DNA from: Glutamicibacter creatinolyticus
GTDB lineage: Bacteria; Actinomycetota; Actinomycetes; Actinomycetales; Micrococcaceae
NCBI RefSeq assembly: GCF_006094275.1
Contig: NZ_CP034412.1
Span: 310,001 to 374,000 of the forward strand
DNA: 64,000 nucleotides
Reading direction: 5' to 3'
The position numbers and the translations under genes were made by a program. This document shows positions 35,787 through 46,000 of this stretch, in pieces. The notes beneath the pieces were generated by a model. The model was not told where the DNA came from. It did no database searches and saw only the letters and a list, made by a program, of their open reading frames with translations. The number at the start of each line of letters is the position of its first letter. Within the stretch, counting starts at the first letter, position 1.

Positions 35787-36974
35787 ATGCGCGGTGCAGC
35801 GGACAAGAATGGACAGCGGAAGGCCGCGGGCCGCCGGAAAGCGGTGGGGCCGTGGGCGCAGGTGGTGTCGTTGGGCAAGGGAGGCAGCGTGGGTTTGGAG
35901 CAGCCGGGACTGCGTGGAGCATTGAAGTCGCTGGTGACGCTGGGCCCTGCCCGCAATGACCACTGGATCGGGCTGCGCACCGCGCTGGGAATCTTCCTGC
36001 CGCTGCTGGTGCTGATGCTCGTGGACCGGCTGGATCTGATGGTGTTCGTGGTCTTCGGCGCGTTCACCGGCGTCTACGGCCGGGTGGACGGGTACTGGAA
36101 CCGGCTGCGCATGCAGGTGCGCTCGGGGCTGCTGTTCTTCGCGGTCATCACCCTGGCGCTGGCGGCGTCCACCTGGTGGGTGGCCCATGATGACCCGGAA
36201 CTGAAGTCCTGGCAGATCGTGGGGGCGACCACGCTGGTGGCCGGGATCTGCTCGGTGCTCGCCGGGCTGCTGCGGTTGCGTCCGGCCGGTTCCCTGTTCC
36301 ACATCTTCGCGTTTGCCGCGATTGCCTCCATCCCGCATCCGGTGCCGTTCGCCGACGCGCTGATCGCCACCGGGGCCACCATGGCCCTGGCCGTGGGGAT
36401 CGGGGCGGCCGGGGCGGTGGGCCAGTGGGCGAACGTCTGGCAGCGCACGAAGCTGCCGCCGTTGTCGGACAACGTGAAGAAGGCGATCTGGTGGGAGGGG
36501 CTCTTCCACATCCTGACCGCCGGTGCGGCCGGGGCGCTGGCCAACATCGTGGGCAGCCAGCTGGCGGCCGGGCACAACTACTGGGCGATGGTCGCCGCGG
36601 TGGTGCCGTTGGCCGGGCACACCACCCGGCTGCGGGTGCGCCGCGGCATCCACCGTGTGCTGGGCACCTTGGTGGGCATGATCCTGATGGCCGCGCTGAT
36701 TCTGATCAACCCGCCGCTGTGGGTGCTGGTCGGCTGCATTGGTCTGTTCCAGTTCATGACCGAGGTGCTGGTGATGCGCAACTACTTCTTCGCGCAGATC
36801 TTCGTCACCCCGCTGGCCCTGGTGGGGGTCACGCTGGTGACCGGGTTGTCCACGGCCGTGATGTATGACCGGATTGTGGAGACCGTGATCGGCTCGCTGG
36901 TGGGCATCATTGGCGTGCTCGCCGGCAGCGCCTTCGGGCGGATGCTGCTGCGTCGCCGCGCTGAGCAGGCATAG
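35787..36974 (+). CDS. FUSC-family membrane protein
   Basis: This 395-residue protein has two clusters of hydrophobic helices (residues about 60-215 and 265-385). The second begins at HNYWAMVAAVVPLAGHTTRLRVRRGIHRVLGTLVG, the typical FUSC repeat. Relatives act as aromatic-acid efflux components or membrane-stress proteins. A GC-rich hairpin at 36998-37027 lies beyond its stop, before the convergent NUDIX-like gene. Confidence 0.85.
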   Translation: MRGAADKNGQRKAAGRRKAVGPWAQVVSLGKGGSVGLEQPGLRGALKSLVTLGPARNDHWIGLRTALGIFLPLLVLMLVDRLDLMVFVVFGAFTGVYGRVDGYWNRLRMQVRSGLLFFAVITLALAASTWWVAHDDPELKSWQIVGATTLVAGICSVLAGLLRLRPAGSLFHIFAFAAIASIPHPVPFADALIATGATMALAVGIGAAGAVGQWANVWQRTKLPPLSDNVKKAIWWEGLFHILTAGAAGALANIVGSQLAAGHNYWAMVAAVVPLAGHTTRLRVRRGIHRVLGTLVGMILMAALILINPPLWVLVGCIGLFQFMTEVLVMRNYFFAQIFVTPLALVGVTLVTGLSTAVMYDRIVETVIGSLVGIIGVLAGSAFGRMLLRRRAEQA

Positions 36975-36997
36975 CCGCCGGCGCTTCGGTGCCGGCA

Positions 36998-37027
36998 CCG
37001 CCGCCGGACGGAGGTCCGGTGCGGCGG
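36998..37027. terminator. Hairpin between FUSC and NUDIX-like genes
   Basis: Arms 36998-37009 and 37014-37027 pair with a small bulge and 4-nt loop, between convergent genes. Confidence 0.55.
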
Positions 37028-37052
37028 CGCGGGCGGTGGATTGGCGGTCGGG

Positions 37053-37592
37053 TTAGACGTTGATGCCCACGTGGGCCATGGCCTGGCGCAGGATGTTTTC
37101 CCGTCCGCCCACGAACTCGGACTGGATCTGGCTGCTCAGCGCCTCGGCGGGTGACAGCCAGCTCAGTTCCAGGGCGTCCTTGCGCGGGGTTGACTCCCCG
37201 CGCACCGGCACGATGTAGCACATGGCCACCGCGTGCTGGCGGTCATCGGTCAACCCGGTCTCGCTGGGGGCCGGGAAGTATTCGGCGACCGTGAACGGCA
37301 CCGGGCTGGCCGGCAGCTGCGGCAGCACCAGGGTGCCCAGGTCCTTCTCAATGTGGCGGATCAGCGCGGCCCGGATGGTCTCGCGGTACATGACCCGCCC
37401 GGAGACGAAGGTGCGGCGCATGCGCCCGTCCCCGTCCCCGGTGAGCATCAGGCCCACCTCGTTGACGTAGCCCAGCGGGTCCAGCCGGACGGGGATCGCC
37501 TCCACGTACAGCATGGGCAGGCGTTGGCGGGCCTCGTAAAGATCCTCTTCACTCAGCCATCCCGGATAGGGGTCAGGTGTGCGCACGTTCAT
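37053..37592 (-). CDS. NUDIX-like protein (DUF4916 type) with degenerate Nudix box
   Basis: This 179-residue protein begins NVRTPDPYPGWLSEEDLYEARQRLPMLYVEAIPV and carries a Nudix-box-like segment G-x5-E-x7-RHIEKDLG. The metal-binding REUxEE core is altered to RHIEKD, so hydrolase activity is doubtful. Similar actinobacterial proteins are grouped as DUF4916. The start at 37592 is preferred; the frame opens at 37652. Its promoter region is shared with the divergent DHA2 transporter. Confidence 0.7.
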   Translation of the reverse strand: MNVRTPDPYPGWLSEEDLYEARQRLPMLYVEAIPVRLDPLGYVNEVGLMLTGDGDGRMRRTFVSGRVMYRETIRAALIRHIEKDLGTLVLPQLPASPVPFTVAEYFPAPSETGLTDDRQHAVAMCYIVPVRGESTPRKDALELSWLSPAEALSSQIQSEFVGGRENILRQAMAHVGINV

Positions 37593-37791
37593 ACTTCCCA
37601 TCTTCTCCCACAGCCGGGCGAATGGAACAGAAGCTGACCCGGTGTTGCGCAACTCACTGGCGAAGGTACCCTCCGGGGGTAGTCAGCAGCCGCGCAGGAC
37701 GGTAAACTTGTTGGGATTCTTCAATCACTTGCGGCGCGATGTCGGGCCCGCCCTTTCAACCACGCGACCATCCACTCGAGCGGGGACCAAG

Positions 37792-39237
37792 ATGACCAAT
37801 GCCACCGAGCGCCTGAGCGCCAAAAACTTCACCACCATTGCGGTGCTGATCGTCTCGACTTTCGTGGTCATCCTCAACGAGACGATCATGAACGTTGCCC
37901 TTCCCGTGCTGATGGGTGAATTCCAGGTCACCGCCGACACGATCCAATGGCTGACCACCATCTTCATGCTCACCATGGCGGTGGTCATCCCCACCACCGG
38001 GTTCCTGCTGCAAAAGCTGAGCACCCGGCAGGCCTTCGTGCTGGCCATGGGCCTGTTCACCCTGGGCACCGCGCTGGCGGCGCTGGCCCCGGGCTTCTCG
38101 GTGCTGCTGGGGGCCCGCATCATCCAGGCCTCCGGCACCGCGATCATGATGCCGCTGCTGATGACCACCATCCTGGACCTGGTGCCCCCGGAGCGCCGCG
38201 GCGTGCTGATGGGCAACGTGTCCATCGTGATCTCGGTGGCCCCGGCGGTCGGGCCGACCCTGTCCGGGCTGATCCTGCAGTACCTGTCCTGGCGGTTCAT
38301 GTTCATCGTCATCATCCCGGTGGCGGTGCTGGCCCTGCTGATCGGCACCCCACGGCTGGATGCCACCGCCCAGAGCTCGCAGACCCCGCTGTCGGTGCCC
38401 TCCCTGCTGTTGGCCTTGCCGGGCTTCGGCGGCCTGGTGTACGGGCTGAGCCGGCTCTCGGCCGCGGGGCTGAGCGCCGTGAACGCCACCGTGCTGGTGG
38501 TGGCGGTGCTCTGCCTGGTGGCCTTCACCCTGCTGCAGGCCCGCCTGCAGCAACGCGATGCGGCGCTGCTGGACCTGCGTTCGTTCACCTACCGGCCCTT
38601 CACGCTTTCGCTGCTGCTGATGGTCTTTGCCATGGTGGCCCTGTTCGGGGTCATCATCCTGCTGCCGATGTTCTTCACCTCGGTGCTGGGCCTGGACACG
38701 CTGGCCACCGGCTTGATCATGCTGCCCGGCGGGCTGTTGATGGGTCTGCTGGCCCCGTTCGTGGGCCGACTGTTCGACAAGGTCGGTGCCCGGCCGCTGC
38801 TGGTGCCCGGCGGGGTGATCCTGACCGCGGTGCTGCTGGGCTACGCGCTGGTGCTTGATGCACAGACCCCGGTCTGGCTGCTGGTGGTGATGCACCTGGT
38901 GATGAGCCTGGGCATGGCGCTGATCTTCACCCCGGCGTTCACCACCGCGCTGAACCCGCTGCCGCACCACCTGCATTCGCATGGTTCGGCGGTGCTCTCC
39001 ACGCTGCAGCAGCTGGGTGGGGCCATGGGCACCGCCCTGGTGGTGGGCGTGGTCGCCGCCACCACCGGTGCGCGCGCCGCCGCCGGCGTGGATGAGCTGG
39101 ATGCGACCATCCAGGGCTTCTCCGCCGGTTTCAGCGTCGGGGTGGTCTGCGGCATCGGCGTCATCGTCATCGGGTTCCTGCTGGGCGGCAGGCAGCAGGC
39201 GCCGGTTGCCGAGGAGGGCGCCCTGTCCACCCACTAG
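37792..39237 (+). CDS. DHA2-family MFS multidrug transporter
   Basis: This 481-residue protein has about 14 hydrophobic helices. VVILNETIMNVALPVL near residue 24 corresponds to motif D1, and GRIIQASG-like GARIIQASGTAIMMPLL plus SIVISVAPAVGPTLSGLI form motif C, which marks drug/H+ antiporters. The ATG at 37792 has a GGGGACC site upstream. It is probably an exporter of lipophilic cations or dyes. A strong terminator follows. Confidence 0.9.
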   Translation: MTNATERLSAKNFTTIAVLIVSTFVVILNETIMNVALPVLMGEFQVTADTIQWLTTIFMLTMAVVIPTTGFLLQKLSTRQAFVLAMGLFTLGTALAALAPGFSVLLGARIIQASGTAIMMPLLMTTILDLVPPERRGVLMGNVSIVISVAPAVGPTLSGLILQYLSWRFMFIVIIPVAVLALLIGTPRLDATAQSSQTPLSVPSLLLALPGFGGLVYGLSRLSAAGLSAVNATVLVVAVLCLVAFTLLQARLQQRDAALLDLRSFTYRPFTLSLLLMVFAMVALFGVIILLPMFFTSVLGLDTLATGLIMLPGGLLMGLLAPFVGRLFDKVGARPLLVPGGVILTAVLLGYALVLDAQTPVWLLVVMHLVMSLGMALIFTPAFTTALNPLPHHLHSHGSAVLSTLQQLGGAMGTALVVGVVAATTGARAAAGVDELDATIQGFSAGFSVGVVCGIGVIVIGFLLGGRQQAPVAEEGALSTH

Positions 39238-39261
39238 CCAAGCGGGTGGATCCTACTGAGC

Positions 39262-39294
39262 AGGCCGCATCCGGGATTTGCCCGGATGCGGCCT
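39262..39294 (+). terminator. Terminator of the DHA2 transporter gene
   Basis: A 14-bp perfect stem (39262-39275 with 39281-39294), ATTTG loop and T-rich tail. Confidence 0.88.
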
Positions 39295-39397
39295 CTTCAA
39301 TTTCCGCGCGGGCCGAACTAGGCTGAAGTCGAAACCACATCAGTAAGTGAGCATTAACCGAATGTCGGTGGTGGCCACGACGGCGGAGGGGTAGCGG

Positions 39398-40174
39398 ATG
39401 CAAATCAAGAATGCGGTGGCACTGGTCAGCGGCGGCCTGTCGGGATTGGGGCGGGCCACCGCCCAGACCCTGGCCGAGGCCGGGGCCAAGGTCGTGGTGC
39501 TGGACCTGCCGCGGGAGGACGGGGATGAGCTTGCCGCGCAGATCGGGGCGGGGGTCAGCTACTGCGCGGCCGACGTGACCAGCGCCGAGCAGGTGCAGGC
39601 GGCCGTGCAGGCCGCCGCCGCGCGCGGGCCGCTGCGCATCGTGGTCAACTGCGCCGGGGTGGCCACCCCGGGCAAGGTGCTGGGCCGCGAGGGGGTGCTG
39701 CCGCTGGAAAAGTTCGCCAAGGTCCTGGAAATCAACACCATCGGCACCTTCAACGTCATCCGGCTGGCGGCCGAGGCCATCAGCCAAACCGATGCGCTGC
39801 AGGACGAGCAGGGCACCAGCGAACGCGGGGTCATCGTCAACACCGCCTCGGTGGCCGCATTCGACGGGCAGATCGGCCAGCCGGCCTACGCGGCGTCCAA
39901 GGGGGCGGTGGCGGCCATGACCCTGCCGCTGGCCCGTGAGCTGGCCCGCCACCAGATTCGGGTGATGACCATCGCCCCGGGGATTTTCGAAACCCCGATG
40001 ATGTCCGGGCTGCCGCAGGCCGCCCAGGATTCGCTCGGCGCCCAGGTGCCGCACCCTTCCCGGCTGGGCAAGCCGCAGGAATATGCCGCGCTGGTGAGCC
40101 ACATCGTGGCCAACCCGATGCTGAACGGGGAAACCATCCGGCTGGACGGCGCGATTCGGATGGCGCCGAAGTAG
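39398..40174 (+). CDS. SDR-family 3-hydroxyacyl-CoA dehydrogenase-like protein
   Basis: This 258-residue short-chain dehydrogenase has [13 protein letters not shown] (cofactor loop), NCAGVA, active-site Ser in [14 protein letters not shown] and YAASK. The pattern closely follows the HSD17B10/type II 3-hydroxyacyl-CoA dehydrogenase group ([12 protein letters not shown]). It probably works in beta-oxidation of branched or short acyl-CoAs. Its neighbours are unrelated. Confidence 0.87.
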   Translation: MQIKNAVALVSGGLSGLGRATAQTLAEAGAKVVVLDLPREDGDELAAQIGAGVSYCAADVTSAEQVQAAVQAAAARGPLRIVVNCAGVATPGKVLGREGVLPLEKFAKVLEINTIGTFNVIRLAAEAISQTDALQDEQGTSERGVIVNTASVAAFDGQIGQPAYAASKGAVAAMTLPLARELARHQIRVMTIAPGIFETPMMSGLPQAAQDSLGAQVPHPSRLGKPQEYAALVSHIVANPMLNGETIRLDGAIRMAPK

Positions 40175-40183
40175 GGGGCGGTT

Positions 40184-41068
40184 CTACCCCGAGGAATCTT
40201 CCGGCGAGGTGCTCCCGGGGTCGGCGGGGTGGGAAGCGTGGTGCCGGGCGGCCCGGTGCTCGGCGTGCGTGACCTGGTGACGTCGGGTCTCGGCGGCGAT
40301 CAGCACGATCACTGCGCCCAGGGCGGTGCTAACGGGCAACCACCATGGAAGCCCGGGGTCCCGCCACTGGCCAAGGGCCACCGGCAGCATCCCGGCAAGG
40401 AAGCCCACGGCCACCGAATGCCGCCCCCGTTCACCGTGGGCGGCGGCCGCGCCCAGCACGGCCAGCACCAGGACCGCCACCAGCCCCGCCCACGCCTGCT
40501 CGTCCCATTGCGTGGCGGAGAAGAACAGCTCGGTGGTGAAGACCAGCCCGTAACCGGTCAGCAGCCCCAGCGGCACATCGGTGCCCAGCCGCTCGGTGAG
40601 GTTGCCGGCGGTGTGCCGATTCAGCTCCCGCAATCCCAGGGCCGCGGCCCCCGTGGCCGCCACTGCCGCCACCACCGCCGTCCACGGCAGGAACGCGGCC
40701 GCCAACACCTGGCTGCAGCCGAACAGCGCTGCCGTGCAGGCCAGCAGCGGGCCGGCCGCCCGCTGCCGACGGGCGCTGCGCTGGGTGGGCAGCAGCGCAA
40801 AGAGCCCGGCCCCGAATACCGCGAACGCCAGGACCGGCCAAACCGCCACCTGGCTGGCACCGGTGCTCCACAGGGCGGTCGCGGTGCGTGCCACGCCGGC
40901 GGCGCCCAGCGTCAGGCCGCTGAGCGTAAACAACACGGTGGCCAGCAGCTGCACCCCCAAGCGGTAGTGATCCAGCGCCTCCACCGGCGGGGCGCTGCGC
41001 AGGTCCGGGGCCGTGTAGGGCAACGGAACCGCGCTGCCGCCGGCGGGACTGGCTGCGTCGCTGCTCAT
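40184..41068 (-). CDS. Hypothetical multi-pass membrane protein
   Basis: The 294-residue protein from ATG 41068 (GAGG site) has an N-terminal cytoplasmic tail, about eight hydrophobic helices and a His-rich tail after the last helix. No family was recognised. Its gene ends close to the convergent SDR gene (9 bp apart). Confidence 0.65.
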   Translation of the reverse strand: MSSDAASPAGGSAVPLPYTAPDLRSAPPVEALDHYRLGVQLLATVLFTLSGLTLGAAGVARTATALWSTGASQVAVWPVLAFAVFGAGLFALLPTQRSARRQRAAGPLLACTAALFGCSQVLAAAFLPWTAVVAAVAATGAAALGLRELNRHTAGNLTERLGTDVPLGLLTGYGLVFTTELFFSATQWDEQAWAGLVAVLVLAVLGAAAAHGERGRHSVAVGFLAGMLPVALGQWRDPGLPWWLPVSTALGAVIVLIAAETRRHQVTHAEHRAARHHASHPADPGSTSPEDSSG

Positions 41069-41173
41069 GACGGACCTCGCTTCCCGGGCGGGCGGAGCCG
41101 CCCACGGCTGTGCCACCCAGCCTAGGAGGAATGCCCGGCCCTGACCAGCGCCCGGCGGGAAGCGCCCGGCGGC

Positions 41174-42193
41174 TCACGCTGCCGGTGGGGCCTCCAGCAG
41201 CTGCTGTTGGGAGGTGAAACTGCGCGCCTGGCCGCTGAGCGGGTCGGTGAACGCAATGGACTTGGCCAGCAGCTGCAGCGGACGGTCGTAGTCATCCGGG
41301 GCCAGGTCCCACAGCCTGGGGTAGAACGCGTCATTGATGATGCCCAGGCCCAGCGAGGCCAGGTGGACCCGCAGCTGATGGGTCTTGCCGGTCAGTGGAT
41401 CCAGGTCCAGCAGCGCCACCGGAAGGCCGCTGAAGTGCCCGGCACTGCGCCCCAGGGCGGCCAGGCTGATTCGGGTGCGGGCATTGGGCTCGCCGTCCTG
41501 CACGATGGAGCGCAGCTGGCCCTTGACCTTGGTCATCCGGTTGGCGAAGTCCAGGGGCAGGCTCTCGATGAGTTCGCGCAGCTGGGCGGGGCTGCGTTCG
41601 GCGATGATGTCCCCGGCCTGCAGCACCTTCCCGGTTTCCAGTCCGGCCCCGGGGGCCAGCGGAACCACCGCCTGGTAGCCCTTGCGGATTTCGCGGCGTT
41701 CAAACAGGCTCTGGTAGGCGCCGCGGGTCTGCGGGTTGACCGCAAAGAGGATCACCCCCGCGGTGGCCCGGTCCAACCGGTGCATCGGCACCAGCTCATC
41801 GATCCCCGTCTGGTTGCGCAGGCGCACCAGCGCGGACTGCTGGATGAACCGTCCGCCCGGGGTGGTGGGCAGGAAATGCGGCTTGTCCACCGCGATCAGG
41901 TGCTCGTCCTGGTGCAGGATCCGCGCCTGGAACGGGATCGGCTCCTCTTCCGGCAGGGAGCGGTAATACCAGATGAAGTCGTGACGCCCCAGCGGTGTGC
42001 CGGCATCCAGCGGCTGCCCGCCCAGCCCCACGATCTCCCCGTCATGGAAACGGCGCAGGATCCCCGCCGGGTCAACATGCCCGAAGCGTTCGAGCAGGTA
42101 ATCGGCCACGGTGGGCCACGGGCCGGAGCCGGGCAGGCGCAGCCGGGTGGCGTTCACGCCGTTGCGCACCGGTAGCGGGGAGAGCATTGCCAT
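41174..42193 (-). CDS. RluA-family pseudouridine synthase
   Basis: This 339-residue protein has the RluA catalytic motif HRLDRATAGV (Asp nucleophile) near residue 135 and the KTHQLRVH segment near 275. It modifies uridines in rRNA or tRNA; target positions cannot be assigned. The ATG is 5 bases after the nei2 stop, so it is the last gene of the lhr-nei2-rluA unit. Confidence 0.9.
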   Translation of the reverse strand: MAMLSPLPVRNGVNATRLRLPGSGPWPTVADYLLERFGHVDPAGILRRFHDGEIVGLGGQPLDAGTPLGRHDFIWYYRSLPEEEPIPFQARILHQDEHLIAVDKPHFLPTTPGGRFIQQSALVRLRNQTGIDELVPMHRLDRATAGVILFAVNPQTRGAYQSLFERREIRKGYQAVVPLAPGAGLETGKVLQAGDIIAERSPAQLRELIESLPLDFANRMTKVKGQLRSIVQDGEPNARTRISLAALGRSAGHFSGLPVALLDLDPLTGKTHQLRVHLASLGLGIINDAFYPRLWDLAPDDYDRPLQLLAKSIAFTDPLSGQARSFTSQQQLLEAPPAA

Positions 42194-42198
42194 GGGTT

Positions 42199-43011
42199 CT
42201 ATTGTTCCAGCTGTTGGCAGTGCGGGCAGTAATAGCAGTCTCGTTCGTGCTGCCCGGATTCCTCGGCCAGCTTCAGCAGCCGGATCCCGGTGCCGCAGCG
42301 CAGGCACGGTTTGCCGGCCCGCCCGTAGACCCAGAACGGGTCCCGGGTGCGGGCGGTGCCGGTGGTGACCCGCCGCCCGCGGTCCTTGTTCGCCTGAATC
42401 AGCCGGTGGGACATGGCCACCACCTGATCCAGCTGCGCCACCTGCCCGCACGGGGTCAACGGGTGCAGCCGGGTCAAAAACAGCACCTCACAGCGGTAGA
42501 TGTTGCCCAGACCGGCCAGCAGGCGCTGGTCCAGCAGCGCGGTGCCGATGGTGCGCCGCGGATCGCAGCGCAGGTTCTCCGCCGCCAGCCCGGGATCCCA
42601 GTCCGGGCCCAGCAGATCTGGTCCCAGGTGGCCCACCAGCTCGGATTCCTGGTCGGTGGGCACCAGGCGCAGCTGCTGGATGTCGTAGCCGACCACGTCC
42701 GCCGACTCGGTGCGAAGGATCACCCGGGCGGTATGGGCCGGGCGCTTGAAGCGCTCGCCGGGAACGTAGAAGTCCCAGCGCCCCTCCATCATCAGGTGTG
42801 AATGCAGGCTCAGCGTCGGCTGCTCACTGTCCGGGTTGTGCAGGCGCAGCAGCAGGTGCTTGCCGCGCGGAACCACCTCGGTCACCCGGTACCCGGCCAG
42901 GTTGGTGGTGGCCAGCTGCGGCACCCGGAATTCGGTGGAGCGCAGCACCTGCCCTTCAAGGGCCGTGCGCATGCGCCGCGCCAGGCGGTAGACCGAATCT
43001 CCTTCGGGCAT
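42199..43011 (-). CDS. nei2: Endonuclease VIII-like DNA glycosylase (Nei2 type)
   Basis: This 270-residue Fpg/Nei enzyme has the N-terminal PEGD motif with catalytic Pro and Glu after Met removal, a helix-two-turn-helix region (LLAGLGNIYRCEVLF) and a C-terminal zinc finger (CLRC ... CPHC). It removes oxidised pyrimidines. The MPEGDSV start is typical of actinobacterial Nei2. It lies between lhr and rluA; mycobacteria show the same lhr-nei neighbourhood. Confidence 0.9.
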   Translation of the reverse strand: MPEGDSVYRLARRMRTALEGQVLRSTEFRVPQLATTNLAGYRVTEVVPRGKHLLLRLHNPDSEQPTLSLHSHLMMEGRWDFYVPGERFKRPAHTARVILRTESADVVGYDIQQLRLVPTDQESELVGHLGPDLLGPDWDPGLAAENLRCDPRRTIGTALLDQRLLAGLGNIYRCEVLFLTRLHPLTPCGQVAQLDQVVAMSHRLIQANKDRGRRVTTGTARTRDPFWVYGRAGKPCLRCGTGIRLLKLAEESGQHERDCYYCPHCQQLEQ

Positions 43012-43082
43012 TGTTGCTCTTCCTCCTGCATCGGGAAGCGCCGGCCGGGTCGCGTCGGGTCCCGGCCGGCGCCGTGGTCGGG

Positions 43083-46000
43083 TTAGCGCCGGAAACGGAT
43101 TCCCTGCGGGGTGCTGTAGAAACCGGCCTGCAGCAGCGCCTGGGCCAGCGGGTCCTCAAGCACGGGGAGCCCGTTGACGGTGGCGATGGCAATCTTTTCC
43201 ACCGCCGCGGTGCGCAAGGTGGCCACCAGCCTGGCGCCCAGGGCCGCCAGGTGCTCGGCCGGCCAGGAGCCGAAGCTGAGCACGGTGCGTCCACCGCGTT
43301 CCAGGTAGAAGGCCAGCTCCCCGTCGATCAGCCCCACCAGCGCCCCGGCCTTGCGCCCGGGCCGGTGCCCGGTCTCGGTGGCCGGCCAGGGCAGGGCGGC
43401 CCCGTACGGGTTGGCCGGGTCGGTGGCCGCCAGCACCAGGATGCGCGGTTGGCGCCGCGGGGTCTGGGTTTCCAGTTGGAAGGAACGCAGCCGGTCGATG
43501 GTGTTGGCGGAGGCGAACTGGGCGGCGCCGAGCTTCTCGATGAAGTAGCCGCGCCGCGTATGCCCGGCCTCCTCCAGCTTGCCCAGCACCCGGTACAGGG
43601 TGCCGAAGCCGCCGGGCACCTGTTCGGCGGCGACCGAGCCGCGGGTCACCACCCCGTAGCGTTCCAGCAGCACCTCCGCGGCGGCATGGGAGCGGATGGT
43701 CGGATCGGCCACCGGCTCGGGCAGCCGGCTCCAGCGGGCCCCGCCCGAACGCGCCGGGGCGTGCGGCGCGGCCGGGCTGCCGGCCAGCCGGGTGAGTCCG
43801 GAGAGCCGGTTCAGCCGTGCCGCGCGGGCCCGCGGCGGGGGCTTGGCGATCTTGTGCGCGGTGCTGCCCCCGGCCAGATAGCCGCGCACCGGGGACAGGG
43901 TGTCCGGGCTGATGAAGCCGGCCCAGAACAGCTGCCAGCACGCGTCACCGACCTGGGACAGGGACGGGGGCGCGTTGTCCTCCTCGGTCATCCAGGCGGC
44001 CAGCTCCTCCACAAAGTAGGCGCCGGTGCTCTCGAACCGCTCCAGCAGGCGCAGCGCGAACGCGTCCAGTTCGCTGCGGTCCCCCGGCGGCAGGGTCAAG
44101 CTGGCGTGCTCGGCCGTGTGCAGCGCCAGCCAGCCGTCCTTGCCGCCGGCGGCCCCCGCCCCGGCAATCAGCACATCACCGGAACTGGTCAGCTCATCCA
44201 GCGCGGCGCCGGTGTAGTTTTTCACCCGTGCCGGCAGCACCAGGGATTCCAGGGCGCTGGCCGGCACCTGGGCGCCGGTGAGCTGGCCGATGGCCTCATA
44301 GAGCCCGTCGGCGCCCTCCAGCTGGGAGCCCACCTGCTGCCAGACCGGCAGGAACCGGGCGAAGGTGGGCTGGTCCACCGGCTCAACCTCGGCGCGCAGC
44401 GCAGCCAGCGAACGGGTCCGGATGGTGCGCAGCACCTGGATGTCGCAGTACTCATCGCCGCTGACCCCCTCGGGCACAATCTCCAGGGGGCGGAACGCCC
44501 CGGTGGCCAGGCGCCCGGCGGCCACCAGCGCGTCGAGCACCGCCCGCACCACCGCCACGCCCAGGCCCAGTGCGCTGCCCGCCTCGGCCGGGGTGAACGG
44601 CCCGTGGGTGCGGGCGTAGCGGGAGACCAGGTCCTCCACCGGGTTGCTGGCCGGCTCCAGGAACGCCTGCGGGATCCCCGGCGGCAGCGGGGTGCCCAGC
44701 GCGTCGCGCAGCTTGCCGGCGTCCTCGATGGCCGCATACGCGTTCTGCCCGCCGCGGCGCAGCGGGAACACGCGGCGGGCGGCGAGCAGCGACTCGGCGT
44801 GCATCCCGGCGGCCGCCGCCTGCAGCGGCTCCCGCTCATCACGGGGGTCCGCCAGGCGCCGGGCCAGCTGCTCGGCGGTGAGCGGGCCGAGCAGGCGCAG
44901 CAGGTCCGCGGCCCCCTCCATGCCGCGCAGCCGGCGCTGCGGGGCCAGGTGCTGCAGCTGCGCCTCGTACTGGCGGATCACCTCCGCGTCCAGCACCTCG
45001 CGCACGTCGTTGCGGCCCAGCAGTTCACCGAGCAGCACCGGGTCCAGGCTCAGCGCCGCGGCGCGGCGTTCGGCCAGCGGGGCGTCGGACTCGTAGAGGA
45101 ACTGGGCCACGTAGCCGAACAGCAGCGACTGGGCGAACGGGGAGGGGGTGGGGGTCTGCACCTCCACCATCCGGATGCCGCGGCTGCCCAGATCCTTGAG
45201 CACCTGCACCAGCGCCGGCAGGTTGTACACGTCATTGAGGCATTCGCGCACGGTTTCCAGGATGATCGGGAAATCCGGGTACTTGCGCGCCACATCCAGC
45301 AGCTGGCTGGCCCGCTGGCGCTGTTGCCACAGCGGGGTGCGCTTGGCCGGGTTGATCCGCGGCAGCAGCAGGGCCCGGGCCGCGCACTCCCGGAAGCGGG
45401 CGGCAAACAGCGCCGAGTTGGCCACCTGGGAGGTGACCGCGTCCACGATCTCATCATCGGCGAAGGTGAACAGCTCGGCGCCCGGCGGTTCGTCATCCAT
45501 GGCCGGGATGCGCAGCACGATCCCGTCATCGGCGGCCATCGCCGAGGCGTCCAGGCCCCAGCGTTCGCGGATCCGCGCCCCGATCGCCAGCGCCCAGGGG
45601 GCGTGCACGCTCAGCCCCAGCGGGGAATGCAGCATCACCCGCCAGTCCCCGAGCTCGTCGACAAAACGCTCGATGACAAAGGTGGTGTGGCTCGGCACGG
45701 TGCCGGTGGCCTGCTTCTGCTCCTGCAGGTAGCTGAGCAGGTTGTTCGCCGCGTACTCGTCCAGGCCCTGCCCGCGCAGCCGGGCCAGGGCCGCGGGCTC
45801 CTCGGCGGCCAGCAGCCCGGTGGTGAAGCGCCCCAGCTCCCGGCCCAGCTCGATGGGCCGGCCCTGCCCGTCCCCGTGCCAGAAGGGCAGCTTGCCCGGC
45901 TGGCCGAACGCCGGGGAGACCAGCACCCGGTCATGGGTGATGTCCTCGATCCGCCAGCTGGTGGCCCCCAGCGCGAACACGTCGCCCACCCGGGACTCGT

